46,429 nt of DNA. It comes from Planctomycetaceae bacterium (lineage in GTDB: Bacteria > Planctomycetota > Planctomycetia > Pirellulales > Pirellulaceae). Location: contig PBOG01000205.1 of the NCBI GenBank assembly GCA_002724245.1, forward strand, positions 1 to 46,429, read 5' to 3'. Each line of letters opens with the position of its first letter. Positions within the stretch are counted from its first letter, which is position 1. Shown in pieces: positions 35,339 to 44,326 of this stretch. Below the pieces are notes generated by a model. It did not search any database. It saw only the letters and a program-made list of their open reading frames with translations, and was not told the DNA's origin. Position numbers and translations under genes: made by a program.

Positions 35339-35803
35339 ATGGATTTTCCAGTATCGGGACGTCTAGCCGGTATCGACTACGGCACGGTGCGAGTGGGAAT
35401 TGCTGTCACCGACACAGAGCGGATTGTGGCGAGCCCGTTACAGGTCTATCGTCGCGTCAATTCGGTCGCCGATCAGCGTTTCTTTCGTGCGCTGGCCGAG
35501 GATGAAGCGCTCGTGGGGTGGGTCGTAGGGCTTCCGGTGCATACCAGCGGTGATGAGAGCCAGAAATCAAGGGAAGCACGCCACTATGGACAATGGCTTG
35601 CTGAGGTTACAGAACTGCCGGTGCGATTTTTTGATGAACGTTACACGTCACAAGGCGCGGACCAGCTTCTCCTTGAGGGGGCACTTACCGGCCGCCGGCG
35701 CAAGCTGAAACGTGATATGGTCGCAGCCCAGATTATGCTTTCCGCCTACTTGGAGTTCGTCAGCATGGGAAAGCATGGTGAAGGCACGGAGTCCTGGGAG
35801 TAA
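35339..35803 (+). CDS. ruvX: RuvX/YqgF-family Holliday junction resolvase-like nuclease
   Basis: 154 residues, typical for the family. RNase H-like fold: 'RLAGIDYGTVRVGIAVTD' carries the first catalytic Asp (~13), 'VVGLPVHTSGDES' the following loop, 'FFDERYTSQGAD' the Glu/Arg motif, and 'KRDMVAAQIMLSAYLE' the final Asp. YqgF proteins act in pre-16S rRNA 5' end maturation and were proposed to resolve recombination junctions. Start ATG at 35339. The gene is divergent from the cytochrome gene (205 bp between starts) and convergent with the ATP-grasp gene, so it is probably monocistronic. Confidence 0.93.
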   Translation: MDFPVSGRLAGIDYGTVRVGIAVTDTERIVASPLQVYRRVNSVADQRFFRALAEDEALVGWVVGLPVHTSGDESQKSREARHYGQWLAEVTELPVRFFDERYTSQGADQLLLEGALTGRRRKLKRDMVAAQIMLSAYLEFVSMGKHGEGTESWE

Positions 35804-35864
35804 CCAGAGTGCATTGCAGGGTAGTTGGCGGGAGCATAGTGTGATTCAGGTATGTCGTTGATTT

Positions 35865-36992
35865 TCAGCAGCCAAGAAGTGCTTGTACCTGTGAAACCCG
35901 TCGTTTCAGAGTTCCGTACAGGCGTTTCCAGTCGTGGTCGATTGCCAGCACTGTTGTCACTGGCTGACGCTGGAGGATGCGTGCGCCGTTGTGGGGGATG
36001 TCGGCGATCGTAGGACAACCGGGGTCTGTGTTGGCGGCTGCAGCAAACTTTGTAAACGAAGGAGAAATCACGGTATCGCGCCTCGCGTAGACAATCGCTT
36101 TGCCACACAGGCACAAGGGAGGGCCGCTGGGTGGTCGCGGCGTGTTCCCCTGGCAGACTTGTAGATGTTCACTCAATGCGGGCCAATTGAAACCGACTTC
36201 CAGAATTTCAACCGAAGCGGTGTAACGCGGGTTAACTTCCAGGATCCAGACATCGTCTGACAGGATCAGGTCGACCCCAAACAGTCCCCGGAGTTGAAAG
36301 CAGCTGGCAAGTACGTGCCCGATTTCAACCAGTTGTGAGTGGAGATGGGGGGGAGGGATGACGGGGCCCAGAGACCCTGCGTATTGAAATCGCTGCGCCC
36401 CTGTCCAGGCAGTGCCTGCGAGTTGGCGCGTGAGGCCGACAAAACCTGCAGATTGCTGATTCCCGGTGTAAACGGCGCTGTACGTTTTTCCGGGAATGAA
36501 CTGCTGGTAGAAAAAGTCTGGGGTATCCTGATAGGCCTCACCGGGGTCGACGCAGCCGATACGTTGGCCACCGCATGATTGCAGCGGTTTGCGGATTGAG
36601 CATCGCGTGACGGTGACGTCGTCCAGATCGCGTTTCAGAGTGGGGCTTGCCATGCCGTGGGAGGTGAGTACCGCCGAGAGCTGCCACGGGTCACGAACAC
36701 GGCAGAGCACCGCGCCGGGGTTTCCCAGTAAGGTTTGCGTAGTGGCTATCTGGTCGATGATTTCAGGGTGGTTTTCCAGGCCGCCGGTGTACATCCAGGG
36801 GCCGCTAGGCAGTTGCTTTGACGCGTCGATTAGCTGTTGCGGATAGTCTGAAACTCGGATTGTGGCGGCGCAAACCTGTTGCAGGTCATGGTCGGCGAAC
36901 AGATCTGCCCCACAGGGAATGAACCCGGCCCGGCGCGCAGATTGTGCTGCGGATCGCACACTGGCGCCAAGAATAGACAGGGAAGGTGGCAT
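35865..36992 (-). CDS. ATP-grasp domain protein (COG2232-like)
   Basis: 375 residues from ATG 36992 ('MPPSLSILGASVRSAAQSA'); a GTG at 37115 would add 41 residues of unlikely sequence. The N-terminus is a Rossmann-like pre-ATP-grasp domain ('ILGASVRSAAQSARRAGF'). The ATP-grasp core has 'FFYQQFIPGKTYSAVY' and the Mg-binding 'LFGVDLILSDDVWILEVNPR'. The layout matches the COG2232 'predicted ATP-dependent carboligase' group, which in planctomycetes and methylotrophs accompanies tetrahydromethanopterin-linked C1 genes. No such C1 gene is nearby, so the role is tentative; the family would join a carboxylate to an amine or thiol with ATP. It diverges from plsC with 146 bp between starts. Confidence 0.8.
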   Translation of the reverse strand: MPPSLSILGASVRSAAQSARRAGFIPCGADLFADHDLQQVCAATIRVSDYPQQLIDASKQLPSGPWMYTGGLENHPEIIDQIATTQTLLGNPGAVLCRVRDPWQLSAVLTSHGMASPTLKRDLDDVTVTRCSIRKPLQSCGGQRIGCVDPGEAYQDTPDFFYQQFIPGKTYSAVYTGNQQSAGFVGLTRQLAGTAWTGAQRFQYAGSLGPVIPPPHLHSQLVEIGHVLASCFQLRGLFGVDLILSDDVWILEVNPRYTASVEILEVGFNWPALSEHLQVCQGNTPRPPSGPPLCLCGKAIVYARRDTVISPSFTKFAAAANTDPGCPTIADIPHNGARILQRQPVTTVLAIDHDWKRLYGTLKRRVSQVQALLGC

Positions 36993-37138
36993 GCGGGCTG
37001 AATGTAATCGACCGCACCTGGCGAAAAAAGCCAGCGCACCGTTTTGTCGCCGCGGTGATGGGTTGAGGACGCCAGGCAGTGTCGCAGTACACGTGGCTAC
37101 CTTGACTTGCTTCACATTTTACCGAACACTCACAGAAC

Positions 37139-37915
37139 ATGACGCCAGAGCAGACAGCAACGGGATTCTTGTTATTGGTGGTGGTACTGCTATTGTTTTG
37201 GGCCGCCAGGGCGTACGTGCGCAGTCCCTTTCCACCAGTCCAAGCAACTCTCTATTTCCTCAATCTCTTGTTGACGCGTTTACAGTGGTCTGCCGCTGCG
37301 GTAAAGAGTCTGCCGGTTGAAAAGGATCGTGGTGCGGTGATCATCAGTAATCACAGCAGCAGTATCGACCCGTTTTTTGTGCAAATGACCACGCGGCGTC
37401 TGATCCATTGGATGGTTGCTCGGGAGTATTGCGAGCATATTGCGTTTGGCTGGTTCTTGCGAGCCGTTGAGGCCATACCGGTAAATCGAGGTGGAGTTGA
37501 TACCGCATCGACCAAGTCGGCGATTCGGTATGCCGAGCGGGGTGGCCTGGTGGGCATGTTTCCGGAAGGTCGCATCAACCTTACGGATGATCTCCTCACG
37601 GCGGTTCGGCCTGGGGCTATTCTTGTTGCGTTGCGAGCGGGGGTTCCTCTGGTGCCGTGTTACCTGCAGGGAGTTCCGTATCGAGGTACTACCGTCAGTC
37701 CGTTCTTTATGCGTGCCAAAGTACGCGTGTTTTTTGGCGAGCCGATCGATTTGTCAGAATTCCAAGGGCAAGCCAACGATCGTGAGTTGGTTGGACAGTT
37801 GATGCTGCGCTGCGCTCGGGCAATCGCACAACTCGCTGGCGAGCCGGAGTTTCAGCCCATTCTGGCTGGCCGAAAATGGAAACCGGAGGATCCCGCTGCC
37901 GTACCCAACGCTTAG
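37139..37915 (+). CDS. 1-acylglycerol-3-phosphate acyltransferase (PlsC family)
   Basis: 258 residues. It acylates lysophosphatidate to phosphatidate in phospholipid synthesis at the inner membrane. One N-terminal span ('GFLLLVVVLLLFWAARAYV', 9-27) is followed by the catalytic 'NHSSSID' (His72, Asp77, the HX4D motif), 'VEAIPVNRGGVD', the substrate motif 'GMFPEGRIN' and 'PLVPCYLQGVPY'. All four acyltransferase blocks are present, so it should be active. It converges on tsaD with a 78-bp gap. Substrate specificity is not fixed by the motifs; related members work on ornithine lipids or other lysolipids. Confidence 0.9.
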   Translation: MTPEQTATGFLLLVVVLLLFWAARAYVRSPFPPVQATLYFLNLLLTRLQWSAAAVKSLPVEKDRGAVIISNHSSSIDPFFVQMTTRRLIHWMVAREYCEHIAFGWFLRAVEAIPVNRGGVDTASTKSAIRYAERGGLVGMFPEGRINLTDDLLTAVRPGAILVALRAGVPLVPCYLQGVPYRGTTVSPFFMRAKVRVFFGEPIDLSEFQGQANDRELVGQLMLRCARAIAQLAGEPEFQPILAGRKWKPEDPAAVPNA

Positions 37916-37993
37916 GGAACTCGCCGGGGCTGCGCAGAAGCCTGGGGAAAGTACCGCTGTGCGGGAGGTTGGAAATCAGTAATCGACAACCAG

Positions 37994-39025
37994 TCAGGAT
38001 CCTCGTACCAGTCCCGGAAGTACATCTAAATCCAGTGTCTCCAGGCGTCCCGCTTTGAGATGTTCGATCGCCAGTCCACCCATAATGGCGTTGTCCGTGC
38101 AGAGCTGAAGGGGCGCGATGTGGAGTTCGATTCCGTTTTGCTGGCAGGTTTCCGCCAGACGTTCACGAAAAACGGTATTGGCGGCGACGCCGCCGCCCAC
38201 GCAAAGTCTGGACATCCTGGTTTGGTCAATGGCCAGCATGGCCTTGCCGACAAGGCAGTCTACGACAGCTGCCTGAAAACTGGCCGCCACATCTGCAATT
38301 TGTTGTGCAGTGAGTTGTAGTGATTGAAAATCGACCTTTCCGGTACCAGCAATGGCGTAGCGAACTGCGGTTTTCAAGCCGCTGAAGCTGAATGCCAGGC
38401 GGTTTCTATCTCGCAGGAAAGGGCGAGGAAAGGCATGTTTCCTGGCGTTTCCCGCCGTCGCCGCTTTGGAGACGGATGGGCCTCCCGGGTAGGGTAAACC
38501 CAGCATGGCGGCGATTTTGTCAAAGGCCTCCCCCGCCGCATCATCGATGGTACCGCCTAGATAATGAAACGCGGTTGCACTCGCGCAGTGGTAAAGGTGG
38601 GTATGCCCTCCGCTGACGATGAAACCGATGCAGGGGAAAATATTCCGGTGCAGGGCGATCTGGCAGGCGTAGATGTGAGCATGCAGGTGGTTGACCGCCA
38701 ACAGAGGTTTACCGGTGGCGACGCAGAGTGCTTTGGCCGCTGTGACTCCCACCAGCAGTGAACCTGCCAGCCCGGGGGTATTGGCGACAGCGATACCATC
38801 GAGATCATTCAGTTTTATGTTTGCGCGACGCAGCGCCTCATCGATCACGGGCAGAATTCGTTCAACGTGAGCACGGGCGGCAATTTCCGGTACGACCCCG
38901 TGGAATCGCTCGTGGAGCTGGTCCTGCGAAGCCACCACGGATGCCAACACCTCGAGTTGGTCTGTAACGACGGCCGCGGCCGTTTCGTCACAGGAAGTTT
39001 CGATGGTGAGTATGCGGAGTGCCAT
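37994..39025 (-). CDS. tsaD: tRNA N6-adenosine threonylcarbamoyltransferase
   Basis: 343 residues from ATG 39025, which gives the family N-terminus 'MALRILTIETSCDETAAAVV'; upstream in-frame ATG 39049 and GTG 39076 are possible but not supported by a Shine-Dalgarno. TsaD transfers threonylcarbamoyl from its adenylate to A37 of ANN-decoding tRNAs, with TsaB and TsaE. Metal ligands are seen in 'VNHLHAHIYA' (HxxxH type), with 'GFIVSGGHTHLYH', 'DDAAGEAFDKIAAMLGLPYPGG' and 'CVGGGVAANTVFRE'. TsaB and TsaE are not in the window. It lies downstream of the ctpA-like gene on the same strand after about 140 bp. Confidence 0.97.
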   Translation of the reverse strand: MALRILTIETSCDETAAAVVTDQLEVLASVVASQDQLHERFHGVVPEIAARAHVERILPVIDEALRRANIKLNDLDGIAVANTPGLAGSLLVGVTAAKALCVATGKPLLAVNHLHAHIYACQIALHRNIFPCIGFIVSGGHTHLYHCASATAFHYLGGTIDDAAGEAFDKIAAMLGLPYPGGPSVSKAATAGNARKHAFPRPFLRDRNRLAFSFSGLKTAVRYAIAGTGKVDFQSLQLTAQQIADVAASFQAAVVDCLVGKAMLAIDQTRMSRLCVGGGVAANTVFRERLAETCQQNGIELHIAPLQLCTDNAIMGGLAIEHLKAGRLETLDLDVLPGLVRGS

Positions 39026-39166
39026 TCGCTGGGCCTGTTTCGCAGACATAAGAGGAGGATAGGATTCCAGCTGCACTCACTCGTAATGGCACGGCATCTA
39101 TCCGCTATTGTCGTGCTCGTTCCAGCTGTCCTGGGGGAACGTTTTATCCCGCGTCCTGGCAGTCGG

Positions 39167-40558
39167 TCAGGGCTTTACCACCGGCATCGGGGGCCGTTCT
39201 TCAAGAGGAGCGGTAGGCAGGGGCAACTGCGCGCTTAGAAATTCAACCGCTTTGACCAATTGGCGGTCGTCAAATTTGGGAAGGGGTTTGGCGTCCTTGT
39301 CGGCGGATCGCTTGACCACATCGATTTGCTGCCGGAACGTCGTCAACGCCCGGGTCTCTGCCGCGCTGAATTTGACGCCAAAACCCTCGTTTGGATTGAC
39401 TCCCCATTCATCTTCGTCGGAGGCATCTTTGAAACGGTGGATATTCTTGCCGCTGGGCCGGCGGTAACCCGCGGTGGTTAACTTCAAAGCGCTGAGGCCA
39501 TCTTCCAGTTCGATAATATTCTGGACGCTGCCTTTTCCCCAGCTCCGTTCCCCCACGATGGTTGCTCGCTGGTGATCCTGGAGGCAGGCGGCGACGATTT
39601 CACTGGCACTGGCACTGAAGTGGTTGATTAACACCACCATGGGAAAGTTCTCTTGGGTGCCTGCCTTGCGAGCACGCCAAACGCGTTGAGGGGTGTTCCG
39701 CCCTTTGGTGCTGACGATAATGCCTTCGGGTATAAACATATCGCACACCTGAATTGCAGCCGATAGCAGCCCACCCGGATTGAATCGCAAGTCGAGCACC
39801 AGACCGCGCATGTCTTGTTGCCGCAAATTTTCGACGGCGCTACGCAACTCCGACACGGAATGGCGGCCAAAACCGGTCATCCGCAAGTAGCCGATCTTAC
39901 GCGCCGGATCGCAGAAATAGTTCCAGGAGTCGTCGGCGTTGCGGCGGTGGCCCAATACGGTTGGAACTCGAATGACCTCCCGTTTCAAATTAAGCACGAC
40001 CGGCTCAAGGTCGCCTGCATGCAGGATTTTCACTTCGACGGATGAACCAATTTCGCCCTTCATGAGATTGATCGCGCCGTCGATCGTGAGGCCCTTGGTG
40101 CTTTGTCCGGCAATTTCCAGAATGCGGTCACCCGGTAGCATTCCTGCGCGGTAGGCCGGGGTACCAACCAGCGGACTGATGATTTCCAGCCGGCCATTAT
40201 TCGAAGAGACGATGATCCCGATACCACCGAACTCATTTTCCACACCGGTTTTGAATCGCTGCAGACGTTCAGGAGGGATGAAGTTTGAGTACTGGTCCAG
40301 TCTTGACAGCATTCCCTTGATGGCGGCTTCCATCAGTTCTCGGTCGGTCACATCACGTACATAATTACGCTTGATCTGTTCGAAGGTGTCCGCAAACAGC
40401 ATCATCAGTTTGAGCTCAGCTTCACTCTGCCGCTGTTGCTCTTCGATGGCGGACGAGGTGCGCGGCTCAGGTGGCCGTTCCTGCGCGGTGGTAATGTTGC
40501 CCAGGCCAATGCCGAGCAGGGCAATCGCGGTTAGCGGAGTTAGGAGAGCAGCCTTCAT
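39167..40558 (-). CDS. C-terminal processing peptidase (S41 family) with PDZ domain
   Basis: 463 residues. Signal peptide 'MKAALLTPLTAIALLGIGLG', likely periplasmic or envelope bound. An N-terminal helical part precedes the PDZ domain (~108-190: 'FGGIGIIVSSNNGRLEIISP', 'AYRAGMLPGDRILEIAG'). The protease core has 'GLVLDLRFNPGG' and the Ser/Lys dyad: Ser317 in 'FSASASEIVA' and Lys342 in 'SWGKGSVQ', 25 residues apart as in the family. It cleaves proteins near the C-terminus; in other bacteria CtpA/Prc trims envelope proteins and peptidoglycan hydrolases. The start at 40558 has an excellent Shine-Dalgarno, GAGGTGA, 3 nt upstream. Next on the strand is tsaD. Confidence 0.95.
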   Translation of the reverse strand: MKAALLTPLTAIALLGIGLGNITTAQERPPEPRTSSAIEEQQRQSEAELKLMMLFADTFEQIKRNYVRDVTDRELMEAAIKGMLSRLDQYSNFIPPERLQRFKTGVENEFGGIGIIVSSNNGRLEIISPLVGTPAYRAGMLPGDRILEIAGQSTKGLTIDGAINLMKGEIGSSVEVKILHAGDLEPVVLNLKREVIRVPTVLGHRRNADDSWNYFCDPARKIGYLRMTGFGRHSVSELRSAVENLRQQDMRGLVLDLRFNPGGLLSAAIQVCDMFIPEGIIVSTKGRNTPQRVWRARKAGTQENFPMVVLINHFSASASEIVAACLQDHQRATIVGERSWGKGSVQNIIELEDGLSALKLTTAGYRRPSGKNIHRFKDASDEDEWGVNPNEGFGVKFSAAETRALTTFRQQIDVVKRSADKDAKPLPKFDDRQLVKAVEFLSAQLPLPTAPLEERPPMPVVKP

Positions 40559-41495
40559 CGATCACCTCAGTGGGTGCGAGTAACTGTTTGCTGGTTTATT
40601 TTTGCGGGCACGGGGAGCGAGTGGCTGTGGTGAACCATCAAAACTCGTTTACCGCTGTCAGCCGGGTGGCCGCAGGCCTCGGTAATCCATTGCATAGTCA
40701 GCAGATTTGATTTGCCACCGACGACGACTCTACGCTGCCGGACGGGCGCCGCACATGGTGCCGCGAGGTGGCTCTAAGGTCTGCCTCTGCAGTTACTTAG
40801 AGAATTCGGAGCCGAGTCGGCGGTGCCGCTAGTATACCGCGGCGATACGCCCCCGACAATGAAGAACGGGCGGGAGTGCGATGGTGACTCCCGCCCGCTT
40901 CGTGTTCCCTGGCGCCGGAGCGGCGTGAGGCCGCTCCGGCGCACAGTATCAGGCTCCACCGTGAAGCACTCGTCGAGGCGATCGACCCAGAAATCGCTCG
41001 TTCAACGAGCCAGTCGCTCCAACCCAGGAGGGAGGGCGGCATCGAATTCCCGCAAACTCGATACCTACGGTGGAACCTCCGTGAAATTTGTGTGTCGCTC
41101 TAACGGCGTATTGCGCAGGCAATACCAGGACCAGGCTCAATGTTACTGCGTTCTGTGTCGCTATATGCCGGACCCTGCACGCCAAGCGATATTCAGGTGT
41201 CAATTCCGTTTTTTGTGTATGCAAACTGTGTATTCAAACCAAGCTTGGAGCACGTGGTCTCGTGCCGCTGTCTGCGTGGCGGGGCGAGTGATACCGGCTA
41301 TGTGCGGATTGCACAAGGCGAAAAACGGGAGAAATTATGGATTCGCACGGACGGTCTGAGAAAGCCGCAAGGTAGCAGGCCCTGATGTCGATGCGGTTTT
41401 CCCGGCGCAGGTAGAGAAACTAGCGGGGGACTGGTCGCATGGCTTGGGAAATGAGGCGGCCCGGAGAGTATTAGGTGGATTCGCTGGGTGGTGAA
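40559..41495. other. 937-bp gene-poor region with many hairpins
   Basis: No coding frame is convincing; the longest (40823-41359 plus, 178 codons) has erratic composition and no domain. Perfect stems: CGGGCGGGAGT/ACTCCCGCCCG (40867-40897), GCGCCGGAGCGGC/GCCGCTCCGGCGC (40912-40942), GCTCGT/ACGAGC (about 40998-41012) and GTATTGC/GCAATAC (about 41108-41125). A distant pair TCCACCGT/ACGGTGGA (about 40955 and 41067) could close them into one domain. No T-run follows the two strongest stems on either strand. I could not match rnpB, ssrA or ffs signatures. Confidence 0.5.
40867..40942. other. Two strong adjacent stem-loops
   Basis: An 11-bp perfect stem (40867-40877 with 40887-40897, 9-nt loop) and, 14 nt on, a 13-bp perfect stem (40912-40924 with 40930-40942, loop GTGAG). 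GC content is very high. Orientation cannot be decided. They may belong to a structured RNA or to a transcription end between the Mur ligase and ctpA-like genes. Confidence 0.75.
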
Positions 41496-43022
41496 TCAAT
41501 TGAGAAATTCGGGTGCGGGAAAGGACAGCAGGCGGGATGCTGGTGAGGTGGGTGCTGTGGTGTTGGCATACAGGCTGGTGCGCAGGTACTCACGATCGTC
41601 CCAGGGATGCCAACCATCACTCAGATACTGTCCCCTCCGGTCACCTTTTCCGGCGACCAGCACACAATCGCCGCTGCGGGCTTGTTGTAAGGCCCAGGTG
41701 ATCGCGTCTGCGCGAGATGGCATGACACGGGCTTTTGCTGGACGCCGATAGCCGTCGAGAATGTCGTGAACCATCTGGAAGTGCGGCTCAATTCCCGGGT
41801 TATCGTTGGTGATAATATCAAGATCGGAGAAACGTTCCACGACCCTTCCCAGGGCGGCCCGCGAGGAGCGGGAATGCGTACTGCGTGCACCGTAAACGCA
41901 AATCAGACGTCCGGGGATAATGCTGCGCAACGCTCGGAGTGCTCTGCCCAACTGGTCTGGTGTGTCCGCGCAATCGACAAACACGCTGAAGTCCTGGCCA
42001 CAGTCAAGGCGTTCCAGACGTCCGGGCAGTACCGGCAGAGCCTCGAGTCCGCGCGCGATCGTGGGGAGTTCGATTCCCAACGCCAGTCCCGCGGTTGCTG
42101 CGGCCAGACAATTTGCCAGATGCGGTGTTCCGGTGGTGGCGGTGCGGACGGGAATGGATTCGTCGCCGGTGGTCAGAAGGAAGGTCTGCTCACTGGGAAG
42201 TTGTTCGATGAGGTCTGCGGAGACCTGCGCGTCAGATTGCGTTCCGAATGTTAGTGCTGGGCGGTCCACGCTAGCCAGCAGGTTACGGCTGGCGGGATCG
42301 TCGGCGTTCATCACTGCACACCCATTTGGTGTTAATTGCGAGAAGAGCCTTGCTTTGGCCCGCCGGTAGTTTGGTAGAGTCCCGTGCAGGTCGAGATGAT
42401 CACTACGCAAATTTGTCAGTACGGCAAGATCCCACTCGACACCGGCTGTCGCGCGTTGCGCTAGTGCGGCACTGGATACTTCAAGTACCACATGGGAGCA
42501 CGCATTGTCTGCGGATTGCCTCAGCGTGTGGGCGAGTGTTTCATGGCAAAGTACTTTGTCTCCATTGGCGTCCAGATACGATCCGTCGTGCCAGCCGAGG
42601 TTTGTGAGGCTCGATGTGCGATGTCCAGCTGCCCTGAGGACCGACGCAATCAGTTCACCAGTGACCGTCTTGCCACTTGTGCCACTGACGGCCACCGTGA
42701 TCTGTTGTTGGGCGGGATATCCTGCAAGCGTCTGGCAGACGAGGCCGAGTGCTTCACGCGTGTCTTCCACGACGCAGACTGGCACTGCCAGTTGGAGCGG
42801 CCGCTCGGCAATCACGGCGACAGCTCCGCGGTCAACCGCACGGCGAGCCTGTTCGTGCCCGTCGCCATCTTCGTCGACGATCGCGACAAACAGATCGCCG
42901 TGACGAATGCGGCGCCAGTCGCGACTGCAACCGCGTGCGGTTACGTCACCGCCATGCAACAAGGTCTCCGGAAACAGTTGCCCCAGTGAGACAACACCGG
43001 AAAACGGAGTCGGTGTTTGCAT
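41496..43022 (-). CDS. MurE-like Mur ligase with altered substrate-binding motifs
   Basis: 508 residues from ATG 43022, chosen for the perfect AAGGAGG 8 nt upstream (the frame opens to 43106). It has the three-domain Mur ligase layout: N-terminal 'RRIRHGDLFVAI', ATPase P-loop GTSGKT (114-119), 'VVLEVSSAALAQ', 'NLRSDHLDLHG' and the lysine of 'RRAKARLF' (the carbamylation site in MurE), then a C-terminal domain. Against known MurE, C-terminal hallmarks are changed: 'VDYAHTPD' is VDCADTPD, 'GGDRDxGKRP' is absent (GARSTHSRSSRA), DNPR is DNPG (407-410) and KGHE is KGDR (459-462). In MurE, DNPR and KGHE hold diaminopimelate. It may add another residue or act on another substrate; a second, standard MurE is expected elsewhere. 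Confidence 0.85.
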   Translation of the reverse strand: MQTPTPFSGVVSLGQLFPETLLHGGDVTARGCSRDWRRIRHGDLFVAIVDEDGDGHEQARRAVDRGAVAVIAERPLQLAVPVCVVEDTREALGLVCQTLAGYPAQQQITVAVSGTSGKTVTGELIASVLRAAGHRTSSLTNLGWHDGSYLDANGDKVLCHETLAHTLRQSADNACSHVVLEVSSAALAQRATAGVEWDLAVLTNLRSDHLDLHGTLPNYRRAKARLFSQLTPNGCAVMNADDPASRNLLASVDRPALTFGTQSDAQVSADLIEQLPSEQTFLLTTGDESIPVRTATTGTPHLANCLAAATAGLALGIELPTIARGLEALPVLPGRLERLDCGQDFSVFVDCADTPDQLGRALRALRSIIPGRLICVYGARSTHSRSSRAALGRVVERFSDLDIITNDNPGIEPHFQMVHDILDGYRRPAKARVMPSRADAITWALQQARSGDCVLVAGKGDRRGQYLSDGWHPWDDREYLRTSLYANTTAPTSPASRLLSFPAPEFLN

Positions 43023-43354
43023 TTCCCAGGCCTCCTTGCCCTGAAACGCTGACCTGCCGGTTCGTTTTGCACATCGATGCGAAACGCTCCAATCCTTGGA
43101 GCCCAATGCCGCATCGATCAGATCGTGGGTCGCTGATTCTGTGATGGTCTGTTCGATGAGTCAAGTCGAATCCGTGGGCAGAATTCACCTTGACTTCCCC
43201 CTCAACTTGGCGCTTCTTCTTGGGTCGCGTCCAACCGATTTTGTTTTCGCTCGAGAACAGATCGATTGATTTGGGTGGCCGGGTACGCCGTTGAGGGCCA
43301 GGCTGCGGACATTGCCTGGGGCACGTCGGTACAGATCGCAAAGAAAAACAGCCA
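43023..43354. promoter_or_regulatory. 332-bp divergent intergenic region, Mur ligase / phosphomannose isomerase
   Basis: No gene seen. It must carry promoters for both flanking genes. A perfect 7-bp hairpin GCTCCAA/TTGGAGC with a 3-nt loop lies at 43086-43102, about 64 nt before the Mur ligase ATG. The minus-strand Shine-Dalgarno AAGGAGG sits at about 43031-43037. No reliable -10/-35 pair was identified. Confidence 0.45.
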
Positions 43355-44326
43355 ATGGTTTCACTCTATCCACTGTGTTTCCAGCCAATCATGCGCAGAT
43401 ACCTATGGGGTGGGAGACGCTTGGGCACTGTTTTGGGCAAGCCGATTGGGCCGGAAGGTGACTACGCAGAAAGCTGGGAGGTTGCGGACCACGGTACCGA
43501 TCAGTCTATGGTGGTCGACGGCGCGTTGGCTGGCAGGCGGCTTGGGCAATTGGTTGAGGAGTTTGGCGTCGCGTTGACTGGGGGGGGATCGCCGTTCCGG
43601 CGTTTTCCACTTCTGTTGAAATATCTTGATGCGCACCGGGTCCTTTCCGTCCAGGTTCATCCCAACGACGCGCAAGCAGCTCTTTTGCAACCCCCAGACT
43701 TGGGGAAGACGGAAGCGTGGGTTATTCTGGCCGCCGATCCGGGAAGCGTGCTTTATGCCGGCTTGCGTTCCGGTGTTGGTCGCGCCGATCTGGAAGTTGC
43801 GGTGCGCGACGGGACGGTTGCCGACCTGCTACACGTGATCGAACCCAGTGCAGGTGACTGTTTCTTTATTCCCGCTGGTACAGTCCACGCGATTGGTGCC
43901 GGATTGATGGTCGCTGAAATTCAGCAGGCGAGTGACGTTACATTCCGGCTGTTTGATTGGAATCGTAACGGTCCCCACGGTACGCCTCGCAGACTCGATG
44001 TGGAGGCTGCACTGAATGTGACTGATTTTGCAACCGGTCCTGTTGCCCGCCAGCGTCCCCATGTGATTCGTCCATCAGTGGTCAGCCGACTGGTTTCTTG
44101 TCCTGCGTTTTCGCTTGACCGTTGGACATGGCAGGGAGATGAAGCACTCGGTGGTGATGACATCTTTCACTTAGTCACGGTTCTTGAAGGTCAAGTAGAT
44201 CTTGAAGCTAAGAGTGGTCAGGCCACTTTAGCACGTGGTCAGACCAGCCTCATTCCCGCTTGTTGTCCAGTTCAAATGTACGCCGCGCAGCCCTGTGTGA
44301 TGCTCGATGCACATTTGTCGGAGTGA
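43355..44326 (+). CDS. manA: Mannose-6-phosphate isomerase, class I-like
   Basis: 323 residues, similar in length to the short bacterial ManA/YvyI type. It interconverts mannose 6-phosphate and fructose 6-phosphate, feeding GDP-mannose and surface polysaccharide synthesis or mannose use. 'LYPLCFQPIMRRYLWGGRRL' is the typical N-terminus, which fixes the start at 43355 although no clear Shine-Dalgarno is seen. The cupin metal site is visible in 'SVQVHPND' (Gln and His ligands) and 'KTEAWVIL' (Glu), with the later 'FIPAGTVHAIG' His and the active-site 'VAEIQQASDVTFRLFDW'. It stands alone on the plus strand, divergent from the Mur ligase gene. Confidence 0.93.
   Translation: MVSLYPLCFQPIMRRYLWGGRRLGTVLGKPIGPEGDYAESWEVADHGTDQSMVVDGALAGRRLGQLVEEFGVALTGGGSPFRRFPLLLKYLDAHRVLSVQVHPNDAQAALLQPPDLGKTEAWVILAADPGSVLYAGLRSGVGRADLEVAVRDGTVADLLHVIEPSAGDCFFIPAGTVHAIGAGLMVAEIQQASDVTFRLFDWNRNGPHGTPRRLDVEAALNVTDFATGPVARQRPHVIRPSVVSRLVSCPAFSLDRWTWQGDEALGGDDIFHLVTVLEGQVDLEAKSGQATLARGQTSLIPACCPVQMYAAQPCVMLDAHLSE

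Noticed and set aside
40823-41359. 178-codon plus-strand frame in the hairpin-rich gap
   Set aside because: It runs straight through perfect inverted repeats, has no ribosome site or domain and looks non-coding.
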